A stretch of 64,000 nt of DNA, from NCBI GenBank assembly GCA_018001935.1, contig JAGNHB010000001.1:1-64000 (forward strand). Direction: 5' to 3'. How positions within the stretch are numbered: position 1 is the stretch's first letter; every line of letters begins with the position of its first letter. Under the pieces are notes generated by a model, which was not told the origin of the DNA, did not search any database, and was given only the letters and a program-made list of their open reading frames with translations. Below, in pieces: positions 17,005 to 27,322 of the stretch. The translations under genes were made by a program, and so were the position numbers. The DNA comes from Acidobacteriota bacterium (GTDB lineage Bacteria > Acidobacteriota > JAAYUB01).

Positions 17005-18939
17005 TTGCAGCCGGATGCCCCGATCGAAACCTTCCCGTCCGGGGGAAAGACCGACAAGGCCGGTGAACCCGCCGCGGGATGCGCCGGCAATTCCGCCGGT
17101 TCCGCCCGCCGCCGGGAGTGGCTCGCCGTCTGGTGCCTCTGGGCGATCTTTCTCCTCCGGGCCCTGACCTACGTCAGCATCACCCCCCTCTGGGAAGGGT
17201 TCGACGAGCCCTTTCACTTCGCCTACATCCAGCACATCGTGGAGCAGGGGCGCCTCCCCGTGCAGAAGCAGGACACCGTCTCACGGGAGATCCACCACAG
17301 CCTTCGGCACCTGCCCCTGCCGCGTGAACCGGGGGGATTCAGGGTCGGGAAAGTCCACGACGACTGGTGGCGGATGCCCGAGGCCGAGCGGCGGGAGGCG
17401 GTCCGGAGGGCGATGGCGTCGCCGCCGTCCTGGAGCGGGGTCGCCTCGGACACCGGGTCAAACCCGCTCTACATCTACCAGGCCCAGCACGGGCCGCTCT
17501 ACTACGCCCTCGCGGCGATCCCCTACCTGGTTTTCCGAAACGGCGACCTGGCGGAGCGGGTGTTCGCGGTGCGGCTATTCTCCATTCTCCTCGCCTCGGT
17601 GGTGGTCCTGGCCGGTTACGCCATCTTCCGGAGGGTCTTCGGGGACCCGTCGCTGGCCCGGGTGCTGACGGCGGTCGTCGCCTTCATGCCCGGCCTGATG
17701 ACCGACACCTGCCGGGTGGGGAACGACTCCCTGTCGGTGGCGATCCTCTCCCTCGCCATCGCCCTGGTCGTCCGCGAGTCCCCCTGGACCTGGCGGAGGA
17801 CGGTGCTGCTCGGCCTGCTGGCGGCGGCGGGCCTGCTGACCAAGCTGTATTTCATGGCCGTGCTCCCCGCCTTCGTCGTCGTCCTGGGGGCAAGGTTCCT
17901 CCGCCGGCCCCGGAACGTGGGGGCCTTCCTCGCGCACACCGCGGTGTTCCTCGCCCTCGCGGTTTCCGTCAGCGCCTGGTGGTATGCGCGGAACCACCGC
18001 CTCTACGGCGCCGTGACCGGGCTGCAACTGGTGGTGGGGGACCAGCGCGTCACCCCCGTGGACGTCCTGTGCCACATCCCCGGCCTGGACTGGCCGGACA
18101 CCGTCAAGACCACCCTTTTCTCGCACATCTGGTTCGGCAACTGGAGTTTCCTGGTGCTGCGCCTGTGGATCTACCAGCTCTTCGCCCTGCTCTACCTGGC
18201 TGCCGCCGTGGGGGCCGTGATTCGCCTCTGCGTGCGATACGGGCCCGTGCGGAGACTCCTGGAGCGAGGGGGACGCTCCCTCGCGCGCCGGCTCGCCCCG
18301 GGGGCGGCGGACGCTTCCCGCGGCGGCCTTCGGGCACGAATCGCGGCGGCGGCGGGGCGGAGGGCCCCCGGGCCCCCCCCGGCCGCAACCGGCGGGACGG
18401 ATACGATCTTCCCCCCCCACTCCCTGACCCTGCTCAGCTTCTACTTCTGGTTCAACGCGGGGATCCTTTACCTGGCGTCCCTCCTCGACCTGCTCTACGG
18501 GGCGTCGGGGGTCCCCGGCTGGTACGTCTACACCGCCGTGATCCCCGAAACCGCCTGGCTCTTCCTGGGGCTGTGGCTGTGGTATCCCCCTGCCTGGAAG
18601 CGCAGGGTGGCCGGGTTCCTCCTGGCCTGCTTCAGCCTCCTCGACGTTTACGGCCTGTTCTTCATCCTGGTGCCCTACTACACCGGGCTGACGTCCCACG
18701 ATGCGACCGGGAAGATGGATGCCTTCAAACCGTTTGGCGTCCACGCCGGCGCGCTGCACGAGATCCCCTCCCGCCTGGCCACCGCCAAGCCGGCCTTCAT
18801 GGGGGAGGGGTATTTCGTCGTTCTGGCCGTCTGCTTCTTCGCCCTGACGGCCGTGGCGCTCGTGCTGGCCTTTCGCTGGATGATCCGCCGGCCGCCCCGG
18901 GCCGCCGCGCCCGGATGGCGGGACCCGCGGGACGGGTGA
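17005..18939 (+). CDS. Multi-pass membrane protein, DUF2142/GT-C glycosyltransferase-like
   Basis: About 644 residues. The start is the TTG at 17005, set by GGGAGG 6 bases upstream. After a cytoplasmic N-terminus and first helix comes WEGFDEPFHFAYIQ, the acidic loop motif of DUF2142 and GT-C enzymes that use polyprenyl-phosphate sugars. QHGPLYYALAAIPYL and about ten hydrophobic helices follow. A low-complexity Arg/Gly/Ala insert sits near residues 420-470. Probably transfers a sugar in envelope polysaccharide assembly. It lies 94 bases after the peptidase gene. Confidence 0.75.
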   Translation: MQPDAPIETFPSGGKTDKAGEPAAGCAGNSAGSARRREWLAVWCLWAIFLLRALTYVSITPLWEGFDEPFHFAYIQHIVEQGRLPVQKQDTVSREIHHSLRHLPLPREPGGFRVGKVHDDWWRMPEAERREAVRRAMASPPSWSGVASDTGSNPLYIYQAQHGPLYYALAAIPYLVFRNGDLAERVFAVRLFSILLASVVVLAGYAIFRRVFGDPSLARVLTAVVAFMPGLMTDTCRVGNDSLSVAILSLAIALVVRESPWTWRRTVLLGLLAAAGLLTKLYFMAVLPAFVVVLGARFLRRPRNVGAFLAHTAVFLALAVSVSAWWYARNHRLYGAVTGLQLVVGDQRVTPVDVLCHIPGLDWPDTVKTTLFSHIWFGNWSFLVLRLWIYQLFALLYLAAAVGAVIRLCVRYGPVRRLLERGGRSLARRLAPGAADASRGGLRARIAAAAGRRAPGPPPAATGGTDTIFPPHSLTLLSFYFWFNAGILYLASLLDLLYGASGVPGWYVYTAVIPETAWLFLGLWLWYPPAWKRRVAGFLLACFSLLDVYGLFFILVPYYTGLTSHDATGKMDAFKPFGVHAGALHEIPSRLATAKPAFMGEGYFVVLAVCFFALTAVALVLAFRWMIRRPPRAAAPGWRDPRDG

Positions 18940-18974
18940 GCGGGGCGGCCGCAGGCGGGTAAACCGGAAAAGGA

Positions 18975-19163
18975 AGCACGAAATACACCGAATACACGGA
19001 AACTGAACCACGAACCACGCCAACCACACGAACGAAGAATTCAGAACTCAGAATCCAGAATCCAGAAGGCAGAGGGGGAGACAGCCGTCAGGAGCTTGTC
19101 TTCGGGAGACAGGAGAAAGAAGACGGCGCCTGGCAACCTTCAGCCTAACAGTCTTCAGCCTGT
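18975..19163. repeat. Mosaic of short word repeats between convergent genes
   Basis: The gap holds three word families. About 18979-19036 has ACGAACCACR-type words, also at 35417-35443. About 19041-19072 has 7-base words of the AGAATCC type. About 19140-19163 has CTTCAGCCT words just downstream of the minus-strand glycosyltransferase stop. None shows coding character. Confidence 0.65.
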
Positions 19164-19170
19164 CCGCCTC

Positions 19171-20622
19171 TCACGGCCTCGCGTAGACCCTCAGCGCGAG
19201 GCCCCGGAACGGAATGGGACGGCCCGACCAGCCGGCTTCCTCCAGCGCCTGCTCGATGCCGGCGGTTTCCCGGCGGTCCTCGAAGTCCAGGACCGCCACC
19301 CGGGACTTGGCGGCGGGCCGGGGGACGGAGCCGTCCCAATCCCGGCGGGCGCGGTCAAGCGCCGGTTGGTAGAATGCCAGGAGGTAACCGGCCCGGGGGG
19401 CGTAGAGCACATCCGTTGGTCCGAGCGTGCGGGAGAGGTACGCGGCGGCGCCCCGGAGATCGTCCCGGCGGTCGGGGTAGTGCAGGCCGACGACGACGAG
19501 CGAGACCGCCGCCAGAAGGCCGGCGAGGACGGTGACCCGCACGGCTCTCCACCGGGGGCCCCAGCGTCGGGCGGCTTCGAAGATGCCGTCGGCGGCCAGG
19601 AGGTAGAGGGCGGGGGTCACGAACAGCAGCTGCCGGGTGGCGAAGAAGTAGCTTCGAGCCCACAGGGCGGCCAGGATCAATGGCAGGGGGACGAGCACCC
19701 AGGCGAGGAGAAGACGCCGCACGCCCGACGTTCCCGGCCTTCCGAGGGAGACCACCCCCAGCGCGGCGAACCCGAAGATGAGGGCGGCGAGCGGGTAGCT
19801 GCCCGCCCCGAGCCCCTTGACCACCTCCTCCACGAGGTCCGGGGAGAGGGCCGGCGGGCTGCCGCCCCGGGCGAAGGCGTACCCGTAAACCAGCCAGGGG
19901 AGGTAGGCGACGGCGGAGAGGGCGCCGGCCCCCGCCACGGCCGCGGGGCGGCCCCACCCCGGCCGTCCGTCGCCCCGGTGCGAGGTCCCGGGGCCGGGGA
20001 GGGTCGCCACGAACTGGGCGGCGAGGACGAACATCATGTAGGGGTGGGTGTAGACGCCCAGGACCGCCGTCCCGGCGAACGCCAGCCACCGGGGCGCGGT
20101 GGGGTGCCGGTCCCAGCGCTCCAGGGCCAGGAAGGAAAGAAGCACCGCCGCGGTGAAGAGCGCGTAGAACCGGCCCTCCTGGGAGTAGTGCTGGTGCAGC
20201 GGGTAGACCGCGAAGAGGAGGGCGGCCAGGCGGCCGGCCCGGGGGCCGAGGAGCCGCCGCCCCAGGGCGTCCAGCAGCAGGACCCCGGCGATCCCGAAAA
20301 GGGCGGCGTGGAGGCGGGCCGCCCACTCCAGGGGGAGCGGCAGGTTCCGGAGGGTGAAGTGCTGGACCAGGTAGTCGAGGGGGGCGGAACCGCAGTCGAT
20401 GCGGGCCGCCTCGAGGACCCCGGCCAGGGTGTCCGGGATGGCGTGAAGGGCCTGGATGATCTCGTCCACCCAGAGTTGCTTGTGCCCGAGACCGATGAGC
20501 CGGGCCGCGGAGGCCACCCCCAGCAGGATCGCCCAGCCCCGGGGGCCCGCCCACCCGGGCACGGCAGGGCTGGCGGCAGCCGGGTCGCCGGTGGCAAAGG
20601 TCTTCCCGTCGGGGCCTTGCAT
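19171..20622 (-). CDS. GT39/GT83-type membrane glycosyltransferase
   Basis: About 483 residues with an Ala/Pro-rich start and about ten membrane helices. The first outside loop has LGHKQLWVDEIIQALHA, where the Asp-Glu pair matches the catalytic motif of ArnT/PMT-like enzymes, and HQHYSQEGRFYALF further on is also typical. It probably moves a sugar from a lipid carrier to an envelope acceptor. It is 10 bases downstream of the DUF72 gene, so co-transcribed. The stop is followed by a CTTCAGCCT-type repeat. Confidence 0.8.
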   Translation of the reverse strand: MQGPDGKTFATGDPAAASPAVPGWAGPRGWAILLGVASAARLIGLGHKQLWVDEIIQALHAIPDTLAGVLEAARIDCGSAPLDYLVQHFTLRNLPLPLEWAARLHAALFGIAGVLLLDALGRRLLGPRAGRLAALLFAVYPLHQHYSQEGRFYALFTAAVLLSFLALERWDRHPTAPRWLAFAGTAVLGVYTHPYMMFVLAAQFVATLPGPGTSHRGDGRPGWGRPAAVAGAGALSAVAYLPWLVYGYAFARGGSPPALSPDLVEEVVKGLGAGSYPLAALIFGFAALGVVSLGRPGTSGVRRLLLAWVLVPLPLILAALWARSYFFATRQLLFVTPALYLLAADGIFEAARRWGPRWRAVRVTVLAGLLAAVSLVVVGLHYPDRRDDLRGAAAYLSRTLGPTDVLYAPRAGYLLAFYQPALDRARRDWDGSVPRPAAKSRVAVLDFEDRRETAGIEQALEEAGWSGRPIPFRGLALRVYARP

Positions 20623-20632
20623 GCGGGCGGCC

Positions 20633-21481
20633 TCAGGGAACCGTCGGGAAGAGGGTGCCGGGAGCGGCGCCCCCCAGCTCGAGGCGCTCGGACAGTTCCC
20701 CGGCGTTGACGATGGCCTTTCCCCGGTAGTGGTTGTTGGTGACGACGTACACTTCCTCCGCCCCCGCCGCCATCTCCCGGGCGACGGCGGCGAAGCGGGC
20801 GATGTCGTCGGGCCCGTAGAGCCAGTCGAAGCGCTCGTCCCGCCCGGCCCCGGGGTCCAGCCAGGCGTCGCGGTTGCGCCCGTGGAGCCTCAGGTAGGCC
20901 CTGGGGGCGGTGACCCGGGCCCCCAGCGGGACGTGGTCGATGGTGTCGGGCTGGTCGATGTTGCAAAAGGCCACGTTCCGGCTTCGTAGGTAGTCGTGAA
21001 ACGCCGGGATGTCCCACCCCCGGTGGCGGACCTCCACGGCGGCCGGGTACCCCTCGAAAGCGTCCAGGGCCCGTTTCAGGCGGACCTTCTCCTTCTTTTC
21101 GCAGCGGAAGGAGGCGGGGAACTGGAGGAGCACCGCCCCGAGGACGCCGCCGTCCCGGAGGGTGTCGAGAATGTCCCGAAACGGCTGCACGACGTGCGCG
21201 TCCAGTTGGCCCTCGTGGGTCAGGGCCCCGGGGGCCTTCACGGTGAAGCGGAACGGGGCGCCCGTCGCCGCCGCCGTCCGGGCCCAGCGCTCGGCGTGGG
21301 CCCGGGGCGGGACCCGGTAGAAGGTGGCGTCGATCTCGACGAGGTTGAACCGCCGGAGGATGAACTCCAGCCGCTTCCCCGACCGGGTCACCCCGGGCGG
21401 GTAGACCGTCCCCTCCCAGTCGGCGTAGCACCAGCCGGCCGGCCCGACGAAAAAGCGGCCGTCAGTTGTTTTTCCGGGCAC
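20633..21481 (-). CDS. DUF72 family TIM-barrel protein (YecE-like)
   Basis: About 282 residues, the usual size. The start is a GTG at 21481 inside the end of the preceding gene. Motifs are FVGPAGWCYADWEGTVYPPG near the N-terminus, FYRVPPRAHAERW, and YVVTNNHYRGKAIVNAGEL near the C-terminus, which is diagnostic for DUF72. Biochemical function of the family is not established; cytoplasmic. Overlaps the upstream secreted-protein gene by 20 bases. Confidence 0.88.
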   Translation of the reverse strand: MPGKTTDGRFFVGPAGWCYADWEGTVYPPGVTRSGKRLEFILRRFNLVEIDATFYRVPPRAHAERWARTAAATGAPFRFTVKAPGALTHEGQLDAHVVQPFRDILDTLRDGGVLGAVLLQFPASFRCEKKEKVRLKRALDAFEGYPAAVEVRHRGWDIPAFHDYLRSRNVAFCNIDQPDTIDHVPLGARVTAPRAYLRLHGRNRDAWLDPGAGRDERFDWLYGPDDIARFAAVAREMAAGAEEVYVVTNNHYRGKAIVNAGELSERLELGGAAPGTLFPTVP

Positions 21482-22181
21482 GTTTTCTGAGGAACCGGTG
21501 GACTTCGTCCGGGATGTCGCCGCCCTTGGACCAGAAACGGACCGTGGTCACCTTTCCCGGCGCCGAGTGGCCGTACTTGTAGAAGGTCAGGGTGAACTCG
21601 TCGGGATCGACCCGGTCGTACGCCCTCAGGTCGCTCCAGGTGTGAATGAAGGCCCGGTTGGAGCAGTCCACCGCGCCGGTTTCGAAGATGATCTTGTCCT
21701 CGCGAAGCACCAGGTAGCCGTTGCAGTTGTTGCCGTTGAGGTCGAGTTCGACGCCCAGCCGGTAAGGCAGTTCGATGTGCCCCTCGTCGTCGGTGTCCTG
21801 CATGGGGGCTTCCACGCGGTCGCCCGCGTGTTCCCGGATGTACTTCAGGGCCTTCCGGTTGTCTTCGTCGTCCGCGGCGAACTTCAGGACGTACTTCTGC
21901 CCCTTGCCGTGCTGCTGGTCGGAAAAGTACAGGTGGAACTCGTAGGCGCTGCGCACGTCCACCCGGTCGATGGCGCCGTACTCGATGATCCGGTCGCAGC
22001 CCGGGGAGGTCCGGGATTCGAAGAGGACCTTGTCGTCGCGGACGACCAGGTAGCCCCGACACTCGCCGCTGCGGTGGTTGTGCTCCACCTCGATCCGGTA
22101 GAGGGTTTCCGCCTGTGACCACGTCCCGACGGCCAGCAGGGTGGCCGCCAGCAACAGGATCCGTCGCGCGTTGACGTCCAT
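21462..22181 (-). CDS. Secreted protein with two homologous repeats
   Basis: About 239 residues. The ATG at 22181 is set by AGGAGG, and the protein then starts with a clean signal peptide (ILLLAATLLAVGTWSQA). The mature part consists of two similar units of about 90-100 residues. Unit one has YRIEVEHNHRSGECRGYLVV and KVLFESRTSPGCD; unit two has YRLGVELDLNGNNCNGYLVL and KIIFETGAVDCSN. Each holds two matching Cys, so a disulfide per unit is plausible. Family not recognised. Part of a unit with DUF72 and GT39. Confidence 0.7.
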   Translation of the reverse strand: MDVNARRILLLAATLLAVGTWSQAETLYRIEVEHNHRSGECRGYLVVRDDKVLFESRTSPGCDRIIEYGAIDRVDVRSAYEFHLYFSDQQHGKGQKYVLKFAADDEDNRKALKYIREHAGDRVEAPMQDTDDEGHIELPYRLGVELDLNGNNCNGYLVLREDKIIFETGAVDCSNRAFIHTWSDLRAYDRVDPDEFTLTFYKYGHSAPGKVTTVRFWSKGGDIPDEVHRFLRKRARKNN

Positions 22182-22489
22182 GTTTGCCTCCTGGGGAATG
22201 CGCCGGCCGGGGGGAAAGGGGTGCGGCCGGCGTGGGAACACTCTACCACAACCCCCCCCGTTGACTCAATGGGTTTGCTTTTGAAGCTCCCGGTGCAATT
22301 TTCTCCAGATGGGACTTTTTGTATCCCGCCGCCACCCCCCGGCCGGCCGTCTGAAAAGCGCGGAGGTTGCGGAGGATCGCGGGGAGGGAGCCGTGTTCTC
22401 TTTGCGCGTGCCCTGTTGCGGTCGTCCAGTGCTTTGGCAATTGTTTTGCTAAATAATCATGTTCGAGTTTTCAAACGAGGAGAACGACC
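22182..22489. other. Intergenic region upstream of dnaK
   Basis: About 308 bases between divergent genes. It contains a hairpin (GCCGGCC with GGCCGGC at about 22202-22231) near the secreted-protein gene, and an A+T-rich stretch just before dnaK (TTGTTTTGCTAAATAATC, about 22441). No CIRCE or sigma-32 site could be recognised. A GAGGAG ribosome-binding site precedes the dnaK ATG. Confidence 0.5.
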
Positions 22490-24427
<1,938 letters not shown>

Positions 24428-24500
24428 GGGGTGAACTGACCGGCCCGGGCGGCCGACGATCGCTCAAGCCCCCCGGGGAGGCCCGGGGGATATCATAAAA

Positions 24501-24524
24501 GGGGGCGGCCCATCGGCCGCCCCC
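24501..24524 (-). terminator. Terminator between dnaK and the PIN toxin
   Basis: A perfect 10-bp stem (24501-24510 with 24515-24524) has a CATC loop. Read on the minus strand it is followed by TTTTAT, so it best terminates the toxin operon. It may also stop dnaK transcripts, as no other hairpin lies closer. Confidence 0.7.
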
Positions 24525-24583
24525 AAGTTCATTTCCAGAGGTTCCTTTCCCGGCTTATCCGGTGTGGTCTTACCCTCCTTCAA

Positions 24584-24607
24584 GGAAAGATTTATGATAA
24601 TCTTTCC
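24584..24607. repeat. 9-bp inverted repeat
   Basis: GGAAAGATT and AATCTTTCC surround a six-base TATGAT centre, and a further GGGAAAG word is at about 24618-24624. It lies downstream of the PIN gene in an A+T-richer patch. It could be a second weak hairpin or a protein-binding site. Confidence 0.45.
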
Positions 24608-24663
24608 CTCATCCAGGGAAAGAACATCATCAGTCGGGGAATATGGGCAGGATTTTTCCCCGA

Positions 24664-25080
24664 TCAGGCTGAGTTCAGAGTGAGATCTTCGGGGGTGACG
24701 ACGGGGAGGCGGGCGCCGCGGTAGCCCTTCACGTTCCGGGTGACGATCCGCTCCGCGCCGCCCGCCAGGGCCGTCTCGTGCTGGATGGCGTCCTCGAAAT
24801 CGGCGAAGTCTCCCTCGAGGGCCTTCCGGATCACCCCCTCGTCCACCGGGAGGATGGAAACCAGCCTCAGGAGCTTGCGGAGGACCTCCAGCGCACCGGG
24901 GGCGGAGAGTTCCTTCCGCAGGATGTAGAACAGGTGGGAGAAGCAGAGCGCGGAAACGGACAGATGAAGCAGACCCCGTTCCGCCTGGGAAAACAGCCGG
25001 GCGGCGGCTGGGTAGAAAGGCTCCCGGCGGGCCAGGAGGTCCAGCACCACGTCGGTATCGACGAATAAGTGGGGAGTCAT
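24664..25080 (-). CDS. PIN-domain toxin (VapC-like)
   Basis: About 138 residues, the PIN-domain size; such toxins are Mg-dependent RNases. Motifs are FVDTDVVLDLLARREPFYP with the first catalytic Asp, a middle Glu-containing helix, DFEDAIQHETALAGGAERIVT with the central acidic residues, and TRNVKGYRGARLPVVTPED at the end. This is the PIN_3 type in which the sequence runs DF.DAI. The start overlaps the antitoxin stop (ATGA). A remnant of a paralogue's C-terminus is found at 32141-32220. Confidence 0.88.
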   Translation of the reverse strand: MTPHLFVDTDVVLDLLARREPFYPAAARLFSQAERGLLHLSVSALCFSHLFYILRKELSAPGALEVLRKLLRLVSILPVDEGVIRKALEGDFADFEDAIQHETALAGGAERIVTRNVKGYRGARLPVVTPEDLTLNSA

Positions 25081-25322
25081 CGGTATTTCCGCACGAGATG
25101 GTCGGAGTAGTCTCGTTCGCCCGCGTCGGCGGATTCCCGGGAGATTACGCCTGACAACTCGGCAACGATCGGGGTGGTTCCCGCCGAGGGTGAATCCGCC
25201 GACACCGAGACCCTCAGGAAGTCCTCGATCACTCGCGAGAGGCTCTTTTTCCTTCTCCTCGCGTATTCCTTGGCCTTGGCTATTACGGTGTCATCAAGGC
25301 TGAGCGTGAGCTTGGTCAACAT
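25077..25322 (-). CDS. Antitoxin of the PIN toxin (ribbon-helix-helix type)
   Basis: About 81 residues. The start is the ATG at 25322 with GGAGG 6 bases upstream; longer upstream readings have no support. The N-terminal half (LTKLTLSLDDTVIAKAKEYA) has the strand-helix pattern of ribbon-helix-helix or DUF6364-like antitoxins, followed by a basic KKSLSRVIEDF helix. The C-terminal tail should wrap the toxin. It is translated ahead of and coupled to the toxin and is preceded by an operator-promoter. Confidence 0.85.
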   Translation of the reverse strand: MLTKLTLSLDDTVIAKAKEYARRRKKSLSRVIEDFLRVSVSADSPSAGTTPIVAELSGVISRESADAGERDYSDHLVRKYR

Positions 25323-25332
25323 GCTTGCCTCC

Positions 25333-25368
25333 AATACGTATAATATCTCACGGGAATACGTATGACAA
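25333..25368 (-). promoter_or_regulatory. Autoregulated toxin-antitoxin promoter with paired operators
   Basis: On the minus strand TTGTCA (25363-25368) and TATTAT (25340-25345) are 17 bases apart, each 5 of 6 to consensus. Two identical AATACGTAT sites (25333-25341 and 25355-25363) overlap the -10 and -35 hexamers. They are 22 bases apart start to start, two helical turns, as expected for an antitoxin binding as paired dimers. Confidence 0.7.
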
Positions 25369-25585
25369 GCCCGAAAATCTCCTTCAACCCAACCGGGATC
25401 AATCAGAAAAAGAATCACGAAAATGCACGGCGGTACGCGCGGGGGCGTTTCAGCCCGGGGCAAGCGGATCGACGCCCCGGGAATTCCGTTCCCGTCCGCG
25501 GAATTCCCCCGCCCCGAAGGCGGCGGGGCCAACGGATGCCCCGCATCATGCCGTGTTGGAAGGTGTCGTCACGTCTACGAATTCT

Positions 25586-25759
25586 TCAGTCGTCGTAGAG
25601 GTTCTCCTCCATGGCCACCCAGGTGGGGAGGTCCATGCCCAGGTCGTTGCCGCCCCCGCCGCCGCCCGGGGGGGGCGGCGGCCCGCCCGATCCCCGGCAG
25701 AAGGCCCAGGCCAGGAAGAGGGCGATCACCACGACCAGGATGATCAGGAAGGTTGTCAC
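25586..25759 (-). CDS. Small single-helix membrane protein (57 aa)
   Basis: A GTG start at 25759 follows GGAGGAG. One hydrophobic helix (TFLIILVVVIALFLAWAFC, residues 3-21) leads to a run of five Pro and six Gly, and an acidic end (MEENLYDD). Codon use fits the genome. No family recognised. It sits alone between the antitoxin promoter and the M20 gene. Confidence 0.5.
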   Translation of the reverse strand: MTTFLIILVVVIALFLAWAFCRGSGGPPPPPGGGGGGNDLGMDLPTWVAMEENLYDD

Positions 25760-25900
25760 GGCATCTCCTCCGGGGATCTTCCGCTGCTGATGAGAAAGTC
25801 CCCCGATCCGGGGGCGGCGCCATAGGGAAGGTCGCCTTGGACACGCCGGCCGGGGAGCGTGTTTCGCCGGCGCCTCCGGGCGCATGCAGCGGTCGGCGGA

Positions 25901-27322
25901 TCAAAATCCGCTTTTTCCCGATCCGTGTCCATCCGCGTTCATCCGTGGTTTCCCCGCCCCCGGTCCCAGGACCTCCAAAGCGGCGGCGGTCATGGCCGTC
26001 ACCCCGGTGCGGATGGCGGAAGGGTCGGGCCTGAAACGGGGGGAGTGCAGGCCGGGCGGCGGCCCCGACGCCCCCGGGGGCGGGACGGTCGCCGTTGCGG
26101 TGCCGAGTCGGAACATGCAGATGGGGACCGGCGGCTCGGTTCTACCGTAGAAGGCGAAGTCTTCCCCGATCATCTCGGGTTTCTGGGGCCGGATGGCGTC
26201 CGGGCCGAAGGCGCCCAGGAACGCCTTCACCACGCGGCGCACCAGGGCGGGGTCGTTGTGGAGGGAGGGGAGGGTGTTGTCAAGGAAAATCACCCGGGGG
26301 AGCCGGTCGTCGGGGACCCCGCCCGCCAGCGCGATCCCCCTGCAGATCCTGCGGATGGACTCCATGGCCCGGGTGCGGGCCTCGGGGGCGTAGGTGCGCA
26401 GGGTCAGCCGGAGCAGCACCTCGTCGGGGATGATGTTGTGGGCGGTGCCGCCCTGGATGGAACCTACGGTGAGGACCACCGGTTCCACGGGGTCCCGCTC
26501 ACGGCTGACGACGGTCTGGAACGCGAGGACCACCTGGGCGGCCAGGACAACGGGATCGACGGCGGTGTGCGGGGCGGCGCCGTGACCGCCCCGGCCGAAG
26601 AGGCGGACGTCCGCCGAGTCCACTCCGGCGAAGACGTAACCGCCCGCCACCGACACCGTCCCCACGGGGCTTTCCGGGCACACGTGCAGGGCCAGGGCGG
26701 CGTCCGGGCGGGGGAAGCGGGTGAAGAGACCGGCGCCCAGCATCGCCCGGGCCCCCCGGCCCACTTCCTCGGCGGGCTGGGCCACCAGGAGCAGCGTGCC
26801 CTTCCACCGGTCCCGAAGCCCCGACAGGGCCCGGGCGGTACCGACGAACACCGTCATGTGGAGGTCGTGGCCGCAGGCGTGGTTGACGCACACGTCCCGC
26901 CCGGCGTCGTCCCTGGCCTTGACGGCGCTGGCGAAGGGGAGCCCCGTCTCGTCGGGCACCGGGAGGGCGTCCATGTCGGTTCTCAGCATCAGGACGGGGC
27001 CTTCGCCGTTGCGCAGGACGCCCACGACGCCGTGCCCGCCCACGCCCCGGGTCACCGCGAAACCGGCCGTCTCCAGTTCGGAGGCCATCCGGGCGGCCGT
27101 CTTCACCTCCTGCCCGGACAGTTCGGGCGCAGCGTGGAGTTCCCGGTACAGATTCAGGAGGTAGGGGTAATCCGCCTCGGCCCGCCCCGCCAGGTCGGAG
27201 AGGCTCCCGGCCGACGGTACGGACGGTGCCGGAGGGGTCTCCGCCGGCAATAACCCGGTTGAAGCCAGCAGAAGTGCCGTGGCCAGGAAGGTGGTGACGC
27301 GGGTGCGACCGTCTAGGCCCAC
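25901..27322 (-). CDS. M20-family amidohydrolase/peptidase, exported
   Basis: About 473 residues with an N-terminal hydrophobic segment (VTTFLATALLLASTGLLPA), probably a signal peptide. M20D features are LYRELHAAPELSGQE, metal ligands in LRTDMDALPVPDE and HACGHDLHMTVFVGTA, the catalytic/bridging Glu in QPAEEVGRGA, and EMIGEDFAFYG near the end. The family hydrolyses N-acyl amino acids or peptides. The last 16 residues (after LGPGAG) are encoded by a 10-base repeat at 25921-25950, so the C-terminus is probably extended into repeat DNA. Overlaps the end of yggL by 10 bases. Confidence 0.88.
   Translation of the reverse strand: MGLDGRTRVTTFLATALLLASTGLLPAETPPAPSVPSAGSLSDLAGRAEADYPYLLNLYRELHAAPELSGQEVKTAARMASELETAGFAVTRGVGGHGVVGVLRNGEGPVLMLRTDMDALPVPDETGLPFASAVKARDDAGRDVCVNHACGHDLHMTVFVGTARALSGLRDRWKGTLLLVAQPAEEVGRGARAMLGAGLFTRFPRPDAALALHVCPESPVGTVSVAGGYVFAGVDSADVRLFGRGGHGAAPHTAVDPVVLAAQVVLAFQTVVSRERDPVEPVVLTVGSIQGGTAHNIIPDEVLLRLTLRTYAPEARTRAMESIRRICRGIALAGGVPDDRLPRVIFLDNTLPSLHNDPALVRRVVKAFLGAFGPDAIRPQKPEMIGEDFAFYGRTEPPVPICMFRLGTATATVPPPGASGPPPGLHSPRFRPDPSAIRTGVTAMTAAALEVLGPGAGKPRMNADGHGSGKSGF
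25921..25950. repeat. Three 10-base units at the M20 gene's 3' end
   Basis: ATCCGTGTCC, ATCCGCGTTC and ATCCGTGGTT lie in a row. They are read antisense inside the last codons of the M20 gene. The word type resembles the other intergenic repeats of this window. Confidence 0.6.
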
